Assembly: GCA_963771025.1 (NCBI GenBank)
Contig: CAVYRL010000001.1
Span: forward strand, 248,001 to 312,000
Length of the DNA stretch: 64,000 nt
Direction: 5' to 3'
DNA from: Miltoncostaea sp963771025
GTDB lineage: Bacteria; Actinomycetota; Thermoleophilia; Miltoncostaeales; Miltoncostaeaceae
In this document: one piece after another, positions 54,252-61,582 of the stretch
Layout of the letters: every line of letters begins with the position of its first letter
Position numbering within the stretch: the stretch's first letter is position 1
Translations under genes and position numbers: made by a program
Notes under the pieces: model-generated
Database searches by the model: none
Told to the model about the DNA's origin: nothing
What the model saw: only the letters and a program-made list of their open reading frames with translations

Positions 54252-54728
54252 TCAGCCGGCCGCCGCCACCCGCGGGTGGTCGTGGTCGAGCCCGCGCGAG
54301 AAGACCACGCTCACCTCGGTGCCCTCGCCGCACCGGCGCAGGTCGAACTCGTCCGCCAGGCGATCGATGATGATCAGGCCGCGGCCCCGCGTCGCGGTCG
54401 CCGGCGGCGCCTCGCTCGGCACCCGGGGAACCGCGGCGAGGCCGGGACGGCCCTGGTCGACCACGACGATTCCGGCCTGGTCGGCGGTGATCGTGAGGTC
54501 CACGCGCACCGTGGCGCCCGGCGGGGAGCCGTGCTCGATGGCGTTGGTGAGGGCCTCGGTCGAGGCCAGCAGCACCCGCGCGGCTCCCTCGGCGGGCCAT
54601 GCGACGCGCGCCAGCATGCAGGCCATCGCGGACCGCACGAACGCGACGATGCTCAGATCGGCGGGAACGCGCAGACTGGTGCGGACGTCGGAGGCCACGG
54701 GGTCACGGTGCGCGCTCGTGATGGACAT
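54252..54728 (-). CDS. Anti-sigma-type serine kinase (RsbW-like HATPase)
   Basis: 158 aa GHKL ATPase domain. N-box TEALTNAIEHGSPPG, G1-like VVVDQGRPG and G2-like TRGRGLIIIDRLADEFDL are visible. Such proteins bind sigma factors or phosphorylate an anti-anti-sigma protein in stress signalling. No sigma or antagonist gene is adjacent. It is divergent from argG with about 120 bp between the starts. Confidence 0.85.
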   Translation of the reverse strand: MSITSAHRDPVASDVRTSLRVPADLSIVAFVRSAMACMLARVAWPAEGAARVLLASTEALTNAIEHGSPPGATVRVDLTITADQAGIVVVDQGRPGLAAVPRVPSEAPPATATRGRGLIIIDRLADEFDLRRCGEGTEVSVVFSRGLDHDHPRVAAAG

Positions 54729-54812
54729 GCCTTCGGCTATCGGCCAAATGCATCGGGATCTGCACACCGCGCCACACCGCCCTTCGGTCAACGCCCTCCG
54801 GCGGCGCCCGAC

Positions 54813-54842
54813 TAGACTTCCGAGGCCCAATCCAATGGAGGC
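54813..54842 (+). promoter_or_regulatory. argG -10 element and ribosome-binding site
   Basis: TAGACT at 54813-54818 is a plausible -10, and GGAGG at 54838-54842 lies six bases before the argG GTG. A -35 could not be chosen. Confidence 0.45.
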
Positions 54843-54848
54843 TTCTTC

Positions 54849-56111
54849 GTGCCCGAGCATCACCCTGCACCGCCCGTCGCCGGATATCTCGCGCAGCCGC
54901 ACGAGGTGCATCGCGTGGTGCTGCTGTACTCGGGCGGTCTCGACACCTCGGTGATGCTCAAGTGGATCCAGGACGAGTACGACGCCGAGGTCATCGCGCT
55001 GTGCATCGACCTCGGCCAGCCGGCCGACGATTTCGACGCCGTGCGACAGAAGGCACTTGACCTCGGCGCCGTGCAGAGCCTGGTGGTGGACGCCAAGGAG
55101 GAGTTCGCGCGCGACTACGTCGCCCCGGCGATCCGCGCCAACGCCCGGTATCAGGGGGCGTACCCGCTCTTCACATCGCTCGGGCGGCCCCTCCTGGCCA
55201 AGCTCGCCGTCGACGCCGCGCGCGCGCACGGCGCCGACACGATCGCCCACGGCTGCACCGGCAAGGGCAACGACCAGGTGCGGATCGAGGCGACCATCAC
55301 CACGATCGCGCCCGACCTCAAGGTCATCGCGCCCGTGCGCGAGTGGCAGATGGGCCGCGACGAGGAGATCGCCTATGCGCTCGAGCACGGCATCCCGGTC
55401 TCGTCCAGCGTCGAGCGGCCGTATTCGATCGATGACAACCTCTGGGGCCGCTCCAGCGAGGGCGGCGTGATCGAGGACCTCGACCAGCCGCCGCCGGAGG
55501 ACGTGTTCCAGCTCGTCACGCTGCCCCGGCTGGCCCCGGACCGCCCCGAGGACCTCGTCATCGGGTTTCGCGATGGGCTGCCCAACAGCCTCGACGGCGA
55601 GGAGCTCGGACTGGTCGAGCTCATCCAGCGGGTCGCCGAGGCCGCCTGCCGCAACGGCGTCGGTATCCTCGACCACATCGAGGACCGCGTCGTCGGCCTG
55701 AAGGTGCGCGACATCTACGAGATCCCCGCGGCCGAGGTGATCCTCACCGCGCACCGCGAGCTCGAGAAGCTGGTCTGCACCGGGCGCGAGAACGCCCTCA
55801 AGCCGACGCTCGACGCGCTCTGGGCGCAGCTCGCCTACGAGGGCCTGTGGTACGAGCCGCTGCTGTCCGACCTCGACGCCTTCATGGAGCAGGTCAACCA
55901 GCGTGTCGAGGGGCGGATCACGATGCGCCTCTACAAGGGCAGCGCCACCGCGGTCACCCGCAGCTCGCCCAACGCGATCTACGACCGCAGCCTGGCGACG
56001 TTCAACGCCGACGCCTCGTTCTCGCAGAACGCGGCACCCGGGTTCATCGAGCTCTTCTCGCTCCAGAGCCGGACCGCGTACAAGATCGCGCAGGCGAGGG
56101 CGAAGGGATGA
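54849..56111 (+). CDS. argG: Argininosuccinate synthase
   Basis: 420 aa from GTG 54849. The PP-loop motif LLYSGGLDTSVMLKW is near the N-terminus, with AHGCTGKGNDQVRIEAT and SSVERPYSIDDNLWGRSSEG downstream. It condenses citrulline and aspartate with ATP. A ~20-residue N-terminal extension precedes the usual start of the family. argH is not in the window. Its stop overlaps the following propeller-like gene (ATGA), so the three genes downstream may be co-transcribed. Confidence 0.95.
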   Translation: MPEHHPAPPVAGYLAQPHEVHRVVLLYSGGLDTSVMLKWIQDEYDAEVIALCIDLGQPADDFDAVRQKALDLGAVQSLVVDAKEEFARDYVAPAIRANARYQGAYPLFTSLGRPLLAKLAVDAARAHGADTIAHGCTGKGNDQVRIEATITTIAPDLKVIAPVREWQMGRDEEIAYALEHGIPVSSSVERPYSIDDNLWGRSSEGGVIEDLDQPPPEDVFQLVTLPRLAPDRPEDLVIGFRDGLPNSLDGEELGLVELIQRVAEAACRNGVGILDHIEDRVVGLKVRDIYEIPAAEVILTAHRELEKLVCTGRENALKPTLDALWAQLAYEGLWYEPLLSDLDAFMEQVNQRVEGRITMRLYKGSATAVTRSSPNAIYDRSLATFNADASFSQNAAPGFIELFSLQSRTAYKIAQARAKG

Positions 56112-57055
56112 GGCGCGGCGGACCTCCGATGCTGCCGGTCGATCCGGCCTCCGTGCCCCCCTATGCCCGGATCGAGCGGGGCCAGCGCGGCCTGCGCTTC
56201 GCGCCCGTCACGCCCCCCGCCGGCGCGACGCCCGGCCCGTTCCTGCGCGTGCGCGCCGCCGCCCCCGCCAGCATGCGCCAGGCCAGCATCGTCGCCGAGG
56301 GCAAGCTGGTGCTGGGCGTCGGCATCGGTGTCGCCTACAGCCTGATGGCGCCCACGATGAACGTGGTCCACGATCGCCGCCCGCCCGGGCTCGACCGCGT
56401 GATCGGCGCCGCCGGCGCCAACGCCGGGTTGCTGCACGGCGACGACGGATGGCGCGGCGTGGTGCTGCCGAGTCTCGGCGACCTGGCCGCGGGGCTCGGT
56501 GAGGGACCGGTGGCGATCCGCGCCGACGGCCGGCGCTACGCGGCCGCGCACGAGACCGGCGTGGACGAGTACGACGTCGGCATGGCGGTCGCGTCGGTGT
56601 TCCACACCGGGGTCCCTGTCGCGCTGGCCTACGCGGCCGACGCCTCGCTGGTCGCCGCTGCCGGCGCGCGCGTCGGCCCTCCCGGCGTGGAGGCGGGAGA
56701 CGGCTCCCCGATCGTCGAGCTGGCGTCGGCGACTGCGGTGCCGCGGGTGGCCGCTCGCCACGAGGACGGCACGATCACCCTCTGGGAGGTCGGCCGCGCC
56801 GAGCCGCTCGCGCGCTGGACCTCTCCGGTGGCGGACGTCGGATCGATCGCCCTGTCCGCCGACGGAACCCTCGTCGCCCTCGGCACGCCCGACGCGGAGG
56901 CCCCGGTCGCCGCGCTCGCCTCCGCGCTCGATGGCGCGCAGGTGCGCAGGATCGAGGGGGCGCGCCTGATCGCGCCGGCCCCCGAGCCCGAGACCTTCCT
57001 GGTCGCGGGCGACTGGGGAAGCGCCTGGCTGGAACCACTGGAGGAGGACTCATGA
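56108..57055 (+). CDS. Beta-propeller-like protein of unknown function (1)
   Basis: 315 aa, coupled to argG. The last third contains WD40-like elements (RHEDGTITLWEVG, ADVGSIALSADGTLVALGT, TFLVAGDWGSAWLEPL). The first part (GPFLRVRAAAPASMRQASIV, GKLVLGVGIGVAYSLMAPT) is not recognised. No signal peptide. With the next gene it forms a pair of overlapping, related genes; function is unknown. Confidence 0.65.
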   Translation: MRRGGPPMLPVDPASVPPYARIERGQRGLRFAPVTPPAGATPGPFLRVRAAAPASMRQASIVAEGKLVLGVGIGVAYSLMAPTMNVVHDRRPPGLDRVIGAAGANAGLLHGDDGWRGVVLPSLGDLAAGLGEGPVAIRADGRRYAAAHETGVDEYDVGMAVASVFHTGVPVALAYAADASLVAAAGARVGPPGVEAGDGSPIVELASATAVPRVAARHEDGTITLWEVGRAEPLARWTSPVADVGSIALSADGTLVALGTPDAEAPVAALASALDGAQVRRIEGARLIAPAPEPETFLVAGDWGSAWLEPLEEDS

Positions 57056-57681
57056 GCACGAAGCCACTCGGACCGCCCGCGGTCCTGGTCGATGACCCCG
57101 GGCCGTGGAGCGTGGTGAGCTCGGTGTTCGCCCAGGCCGGTCGCCCGGGCCGCCGCCGTCCCCTGCCGCCGATGGGCCTCATGCTCTCGCCCGCGCCCGA
57201 GACGCACCTTCGGCTCGAGGGCCTCGAGCCGGCGTCGCCGCTCGCGGGCGCCGGTCCCGTGCGCATCGTCGCGGCCGCGCGCGAGCCGGCGTTCGCCCTC
57301 GCCTTCGATCCCGAGGGCGCCGTGCTGCGGGGCGTGAGCCCGTTCGTGGTGCGCGCGTGGGCCGTTCCCGACCTCGCGCTCCAGTCGGAGGAGAGGCCGG
57401 CCGAGGACCCGGCGGCGGCACTGCCACCGCCGGTGGCGCCCGCCAGCCTCCACGAGGCCGACCTGCCGGTCGTCGCCACCGCGCCCGGTGGCGAGATGGT
57501 GGCCGTGCACTCCAAGGAGGGGCGCAACGACGTGATCGCCGTGATCCGCCTCTCGGACGGCGTCGTCGTCCGGTGGATCCGCGCCGCCCGCGCCGCCGCG
57601 TGGTCGCCCGACGGGCGCCACCTCGCGCTGGGCGGGCAGTGGGGCGTGCTGCTGGCCGAGACGGCGATCCCCTCGGACTGA
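57052..57681 (+). CDS. Beta-propeller-like protein of unknown function (2)
   Basis: 209 aa, overlapping the previous gene by four bases. The C-terminus has a WD40-like strand set (IRLSDGVVVRWIRAARAAAW, SPDGRHLALGGQWGVLLAET); the middle has FDPEGAVLRGVSPFVVRAWA. It may interact with the product of the upstream gene because both are coupled and propeller-like. Not recognised as a named family. Confidence 0.62.
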   Translation: MSTKPLGPPAVLVDDPGPWSVVSSVFAQAGRPGRRRPLPPMGLMLSPAPETHLRLEGLEPASPLAGAGPVRIVAAAREPAFALAFDPEGAVLRGVSPFVVRAWAVPDLALQSEERPAEDPAAALPPPVAPASLHEADLPVVATAPGGEMVAVHSKEGRNDVIAVIRLSDGVVVRWIRAARAAAWSPDGRHLALGGQWGVLLAETAIPSD

Positions 57682-57686
57682 CCCCT

Positions 57687-57720
57687 CCGCCGCCGCGCCC
57701 GTCTCGCGCGAGGGCGGCGG
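57687..57720. terminator. GC-rich hairpin between convergent genes
   Basis: CCGCCGCC (57687-57694) pairs with GGCGGCGG (57713-57720), with a GC-rich loop that can pair further. It separates the propeller-like genes from the convergent L,D-transpeptidase. No T-run. Confidence 0.4.
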
Positions 57721-57774
57721 CGACAGCGCCGGATCGTCAGGCGAGACGCGGCGCCCGCCGAGCCCGGCCGTGTC

Positions 57775-59427
57775 TCAGGCGGCGACGTTCACGAGCGTGC
57801 CGACCGGCGTGTACGGCCACACCTTGGCGGCCGCGCCGATCGGGAGCTCCACGCATCCCACGCTCTGGGGCACGCCGTAGCTCCCGCGCGGGAAGCCGTG
57901 CAGCGCGTCGCCGCCGTTGAAGTAGCTGATCCAGGGGACGCCCGGGTCCGAATAGTGCGTCCCGTCCGGGTTCGTCCCGCTCATCGTGGCCGACGCGAGG
58001 TGCTCGAACACCGGATAGGTGCCGGGGTCGGTGGGCGCGGCGGGGACACCGGTGTTGGCGGGGGTGCGCACCACGATCTTGCCGTTGTGCCAGATCGTCA
58101 GCGACTGCGGCAGCGCCCGTTGCACCATGGCGAAGGAGTAGCCGCCGGTCTGGCGGTGGCCGGCGATGGCCGCGTGCACCAGGGCGGCCCACACGGCCGG
58201 GCCGACGAGGCCGTCGGTGGTCAGACCCTGGTCCCGTTCGAAGGCCATCACCGCGCCGCGTGTCATCACGCCGTCCTGGCCCGGTTTCCAGAGCGCCTTC
58301 AGCGAGGCGGGCGTCGAGGCGTACTGCCAGGTGAAGCGGCCCGCGGGCGGCGTGATCGCCGCGGCCAGCTCCGCTCCCGGGGCGCGCTCCACCGGATGCG
58401 CGGGGTGGAATCGCAGCGGCAGGTAGCCGAGCTGGGCCAGGATCTCCTGGGCGCGCAGCTCGCTGCCACCCGGCACCTGCAGGCTCACCGCGCGGTCGGT
58501 GCTCCCGGCCAGGTCGAGCTGCGGCGGGAGGCTGAGGCGCAGGGTCGCGCCGAGGGGGAAGCCCAGGCCGCTGGGGGTGAACACCAGGCTGTGGTCGTCG
58601 GGCGTCGTCCATTTGCCCGGCACGGCCGGCGTGAGGGTCGGCCGTGCGGACCCCAGCGTGTCGGCGACCGGGCGCGAGAGCGTGAGCCGGATCCGGTCGC
58701 GCGGGGCCAGGCGGTGTCCGGCGGGGGGGTGGACGATCGCGAGCGGCCGGCTGCCGGCGGGGAACCAGCTGACCAGCGTCGCCGGCGCGGCCTTCTCCCA
58801 CCGGCGGGCCGCGGCGGCGACCGCCACGGTCCCGGCCGGCGCCGTGTGCGGAAGGGTGACCACGCGCTCCCGCTCGGGGAGGGCGTGGCGCGCCGGGGCG
58901 CCCGTGGACCCCACGAGCACGGTGCGCACGGGCTGGTCGAAGGCCACCCTCAGCGGCGCGCCCGGCGCGAGCGTGAGCCAGCGCTCGCTGACGCGCGCCG
59001 TCGGCGTGCGCAGCGTCGCCGTGAGGTGCGCGGTGTCGCCCACCAGCCACCCGACCGCGGCCGGGCGGCCCACGGTGACGTCGACGCGCACCCGCTCCCC
59101 GCTGGCAAGCGGCCGGCTCGGCCACAGGCCGTCGCCACGCACCTGGAGCGGCGTCACGGTGCCGTCGGGCCCGATCGCCCGCGCGGCCGTCACGCTCGCC
59201 CAGGGGGGAAGGTCGACCCCGGCCAGGGCGCTCGCGTCGCCGCGCAGGTCGACCGGCGACCACACCAGCAGCGTCGCGCCGGCGGCCAGCCCGGCGAGCG
59301 CCACGACCCCGCCGACGATCAGCGCGGGCGTTCGCAGACGCCTCCACCATCCCGCGCGCGGCGCCGGCGGCACAGGGGTCGGAGAAGCGCCCTGTCCGGG
59401 CCCGGCGGTCGTGGTCACCCGGGGCAT
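57775..59427 (-). CDS. L,D-transpeptidase with Ig-like and peptidoglycan-binding domains
   Basis: 550 aa from ATG 59427. A Pro-rich start and a membrane anchor (TPALIVGGVVALAGLAAGAT) precede two Ig-like domains, then a PG_binding_1 domain (VMTRGAVMAFERDQGLTTDG) and the YkuD catalytic domain. The domain has ALHGFPRGSYG and the nucleophile Cys525 in QSVGCVELP; the usual SHGC motif here reads SVGC. The enzyme makes 3-3 cross-links in peptidoglycan or attaches proteins to it. The layout resembles mycobacterial LdtMt2-type proteins. Confidence 0.9.
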   Translation of the reverse strand: MPRVTTTAGPGQGASPTPVPPAPRAGWWRRLRTPALIVGGVVALAGLAAGATLLVWSPVDLRGDASALAGVDLPPWASVTAARAIGPDGTVTPLQVRGDGLWPSRPLASGERVRVDVTVGRPAAVGWLVGDTAHLTATLRTPTARVSERWLTLAPGAPLRVAFDQPVRTVLVGSTGAPARHALPERERVVTLPHTAPAGTVAVAAAARRWEKAAPATLVSWFPAGSRPLAIVHPPAGHRLAPRDRIRLTLSRPVADTLGSARPTLTPAVPGKWTTPDDHSLVFTPSGLGFPLGATLRLSLPPQLDLAGSTDRAVSLQVPGGSELRAQEILAQLGYLPLRFHPAHPVERAPGAELAAAITPPAGRFTWQYASTPASLKALWKPGQDGVMTRGAVMAFERDQGLTTDGLVGPAVWAALVHAAIAGHRQTGGYSFAMVQRALPQSLTIWHNGKIVVRTPANTGVPAAPTDPGTYPVFEHLASATMSGTNPDGTHYSDPGVPWISYFNGGDALHGFPRGSYGVPQSVGCVELPIGAAAKVWPYTPVGTLVNVAA

Positions 59428-59654
59428 CCTAGAACCGCCCGCCGGGGAGGCCAAATCACTGGGGGTCACCCATCGATCGGGCCCGCCCGCCGCCGGCCCT
59501 CCAGTCGCCCCGATTTCTTGCTCGATCGCACACCTACCGGCGGTGTCCGGCACCGCCCATGTCGAAGCCATACCCGAGCGTCCCACAGGCGTCGGGGGAC
59601 ATCCCCCCGCGCTACGCCATCGGGTGTATCGACGAGTCGCTCCCTTCGAGGGGC

Positions 59655-59790
59655 CCTTGCCGCCGCCCGTGTCCCACCAGCGGACGTGTTGGGCCTCGCA
59701 CAGCTCGGGCGGCGCGTGACATTTGGCGCAGCCGCCATCGCGTTCGATCAGCTCCAGGCGCTGGGGTGCGCCGAGAAACGGGCGATGCAC
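59655..59790 (-). pseudogene. Remnant of an HNH endonuclease (DUF222-type) C-terminus
   Basis: A GTG-started frame reads PQRLELIERDGGC, AKCHAPPELCEAQHVRWWD, then TGGG, matching the CxxC...CEAHHxxxWxxGG zinc/HNH core of DUF222-linked endonucleases. A TGA lies immediately upstream, and no HNH finish (LCRRHHRxxH) follows. The other ~350 residues of a normal gene are absent. Likely a degraded mobile or phage-linked nuclease. Confidence 0.6.
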
Positions 59791-59846
59791 TCAGTCCCGG
59801 ACCTCGCCGTCTCCCCGCGCACGTCGGCGACCGACGGGTGTCAAGC

Positions 59847-60266
59847 TCATTCGGGCGCGAGGCCGTGACGCGCGCGGCGAAGCAGCACCTGATGCAATCC
59901 GGTGGTGACGACCCAGACCACAAGCAACCACGAAAGTGCCTGGTTGCCGAGCTCAAAGCGCCAGTCCACGAGAAGCACTGCGCCAGTGAACAGTGCGGTG
60001 ATGAGGAGGTAGGTGCCCACGGCCACGCGCTCTTTGCCCTTCATGACCGCTGAGTTCTTGTGGAACTCCGCACCGAGGTCCGCGGGAGCCCCGAAGGATC
60101 CCAGCGCCGATGCGAAGGCGTCCTCAACGGCGGCACCGCCGTCGATGCGGGCCTGTGCACTGGAGCGCACGTGGTCGGCAAGCTCGTCAAGGTGAGGGAT
60201 GAGTTCGGGGTGAGTGGCGCGCAGTTGCTCGGCCCACTGCCCGATGAGCGCGTCAAGCGATGGCAT
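59847..60266 (-). CDS. Membrane protein with permease-prefix/HAAS-like domain, PadR partner
   Basis: 139 aa. The first ~70 residues are an alpha-helical domain (LIPHLDELADHVRSSAQARI, EDAFASALGSFGAPADLGAE) like those found after PadR regulators and in front of MacB-type permeases; two membrane helices follow (VGTYLLITALFTGAVLLV; LLVVWVVTTGLHQVLL). It overlaps the PadR gene by 14 bp. The protein probably signals to or is controlled with PadR; the exact role is unknown. Confidence 0.78.
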   Translation of the reverse strand: MPSLDALIGQWAEQLRATHPELIPHLDELADHVRSSAQARIDGGAAVEDAFASALGSFGAPADLGAEFHKNSAVMKGKERVAVGTYLLITALFTGAVLLVDWRFELGNQALSWLLVVWVVTTGLHQVLLRRARHGLAPE

Positions 60267-60606
60267 GTGTTCCTCCTGGGTGCGGGCCGCGCAGTGCGGC
60301 GAGAGTTGACGAGATCAGGTCAAAGTCGCGTGTCTGGGTGTCGAGGTGGTCGCCTCCCGCAGTCAGGAGGCGGTAGTACTTTCTGACCCGACCGGCGTCC
60401 GACGTCGCTTCGTAGCTCTCGATGTAGCGTCGGGATTCGAGGCGGTGCAGCAAGGGGTACAGCATTCCCTCGGTCCATTCGAGCTGTCCGCCCGACGCCG
60501 CCTTGATGTCCTGCAGAATGGCGTATCCGTAGCCGTCACTCCTGCGAAGCACGGCGAGCACGAGTGGCGTGGCCGACGCGGCCACGAGGTCCTTTGCCAG
60601 TTTCAC
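60253..60606 (-). CDS. PadR family transcriptional regulator
   Basis: 117 aa. Winged-helix PadR: SATPLVLAVLRRSDGYGYAI, then WTEGMLYPLLHRLESRRYIE and GRVRKYYRLLTAGGDHL, with a short C-terminal helix. PadR proteins repress their own and neighbouring transport genes. An array of ATACCT/AGGTA sites lies just upstream of its ATG. Confidence 0.92.
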   Translation of the reverse strand: MKLAKDLVAASATPLVLAVLRRSDGYGYAILQDIKAASGGQLEWTEGMLYPLLHRLESRRYIESYEATSDAGRVRKYYRLLTAGGDHLDTQTRDFDLISSTLAALRGPHPGGTHAIA

Positions 60607-60630
60607 TTGGTCTCACCCTGTCGATGACGG

Positions 60631-60673
60631 ATACCTAGAACTGACAGGTACTATACCCAACAGTGCGAGGTAT
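60631..60673. promoter_or_regulatory. Candidate PadR operator and promoter
   Basis: ATACCT (60631-60636), AGGTAC (60646-60651), ATACCC (60653-60658) and AGGTAT (60668-60673) form two opposed pairs in a 43-bp AT-richer stretch, 25 bp upstream of the padR start. On the minus strand a GTATAGT segment lies in the middle, fitting a -10 under repression. Confidence 0.5.
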
Positions 60674-60966
60674 GGCAACGGCGACTCTCCTGACCCGGTG
60701 CGCGGTGGCCGACGGGCCGCCGGACGGGCCGTCTGGGGAGGTCTTGGCGAATCGCTTCCTTGGCAGCTCTCGTGCGGTGCATTGATCAAGTGGCGCGCGA
60801 GCGAGACTGGCCAGCCGCGATCGAAAGCGACGCCAGGCCAACACACCCCGCGGCGATGAGCAGGAAGGCGAGGCCCGCGCCGCGAGGTATCGGGCGCGCC
60901 ACCCGTGATCGAGCTTGACCGCTCCGCCCCCGCTCCTGTCGAGGCCCACCTCTACTCCCGCCTTTT
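60674..60966. other. Region between padR operator and PNPOx-like remnant
   Basis: No complete gene. On the minus strand, the frame that carries the restored C-terminal half of the PNPOx-like protein stays open to a TGA at 60786-60788 and encodes an apparent transmembrane helix (LAFLLIAAGCVGLASLSIAA) at about 60820-60890. This could be the end of another decayed membrane gene or a read-through extension. Confidence 0.35.
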
Positions 60967-61446
60967 CTACAAGGGCCCCCTGCGCGCCGCCAGACCGCCC
61001 CGGCGGCGGGATCCGGCGCGCCGGCCAGTTCGATCCTGCGCGCCTCCGGCCGCAGCAGTCCGAACGCCGGATCGGCGGGCCCGCCCGGGAATATCGGGCC
61101 GGGGTCGAAGCCGTACGGGGCGGGCTCGGCGGCGATGGGCGGCCCACACCCGCGCGCGCTCGCCAGGGGAGGGCTCCATCCGGGCGTCGCACTCGGCCGT
61201 CACGACCTGCTGGGCCGGGTCCCAGTAGAGCAGCGAGGCCGCCGGCGTCGCCGTCACATGGCCGACCTTGGGCGAACCGGGCCGGGTCGTGACCCAGGCG
61301 GTGGCGTCCTCCCACCAGGGGTGGACGATCCGCGTGCGCGGCCGGCCTCCCGTATCCGTCGTCGCACGCGTGCACCAGATGATCCTGCGGACGCGCCGCT
61401 CCAACTCTGCCGCGAACTCGGCGGGGAGGAGGCGCGCCCGACGCAT
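60967..61446 (-). pseudogene. Pyridoxamine 5'-phosphate oxidase-like protein, frameshifted
   Basis: From ATG 61446 the protein reads as a PNPOx-like flavin reductase/oxidase (RRIIWCTRATTDTGGRPRTR, then HPWWEDATAWVTTRPGS and VTAECDARMEPSPGERARVW). Near 61138-61144 the frame breaks: the proper continuation AAEPAPYGFDPGPIFPGG, then PADPAFGLLRPEARRIELAG lies in a shifted frame, as if one C had been inserted in the GGCCGCCC run of the minus strand. Without the shift the gene would be ~160 aa. Likely FMN- or F420-binding when intact. Confidence 0.75.
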
Positions 61447-61565
61447 GGGCGCGGCAGAGACCGGCGATTCCGTCCGAGCCCACCTGCACCATCCATGGGG
61501 TGTTCGCTCAATCAGAACCCCCGCATCTAGCGTGGACGTCCCTTGTCGGCCCCTCCGCCCGCGGC

Positions 61566-61582
61566 TAGCCTGACCGCTCATG
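61566..61582 (+). promoter_or_regulatory. Leaderless-type -10 element upstream of dnaE
   Basis: TAGCCT at 61566-61571 is followed by eight bases and the dnaE ATG, comparable to the arrangement before pheS and the PGI/PMI gene. Confidence 0.45.
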
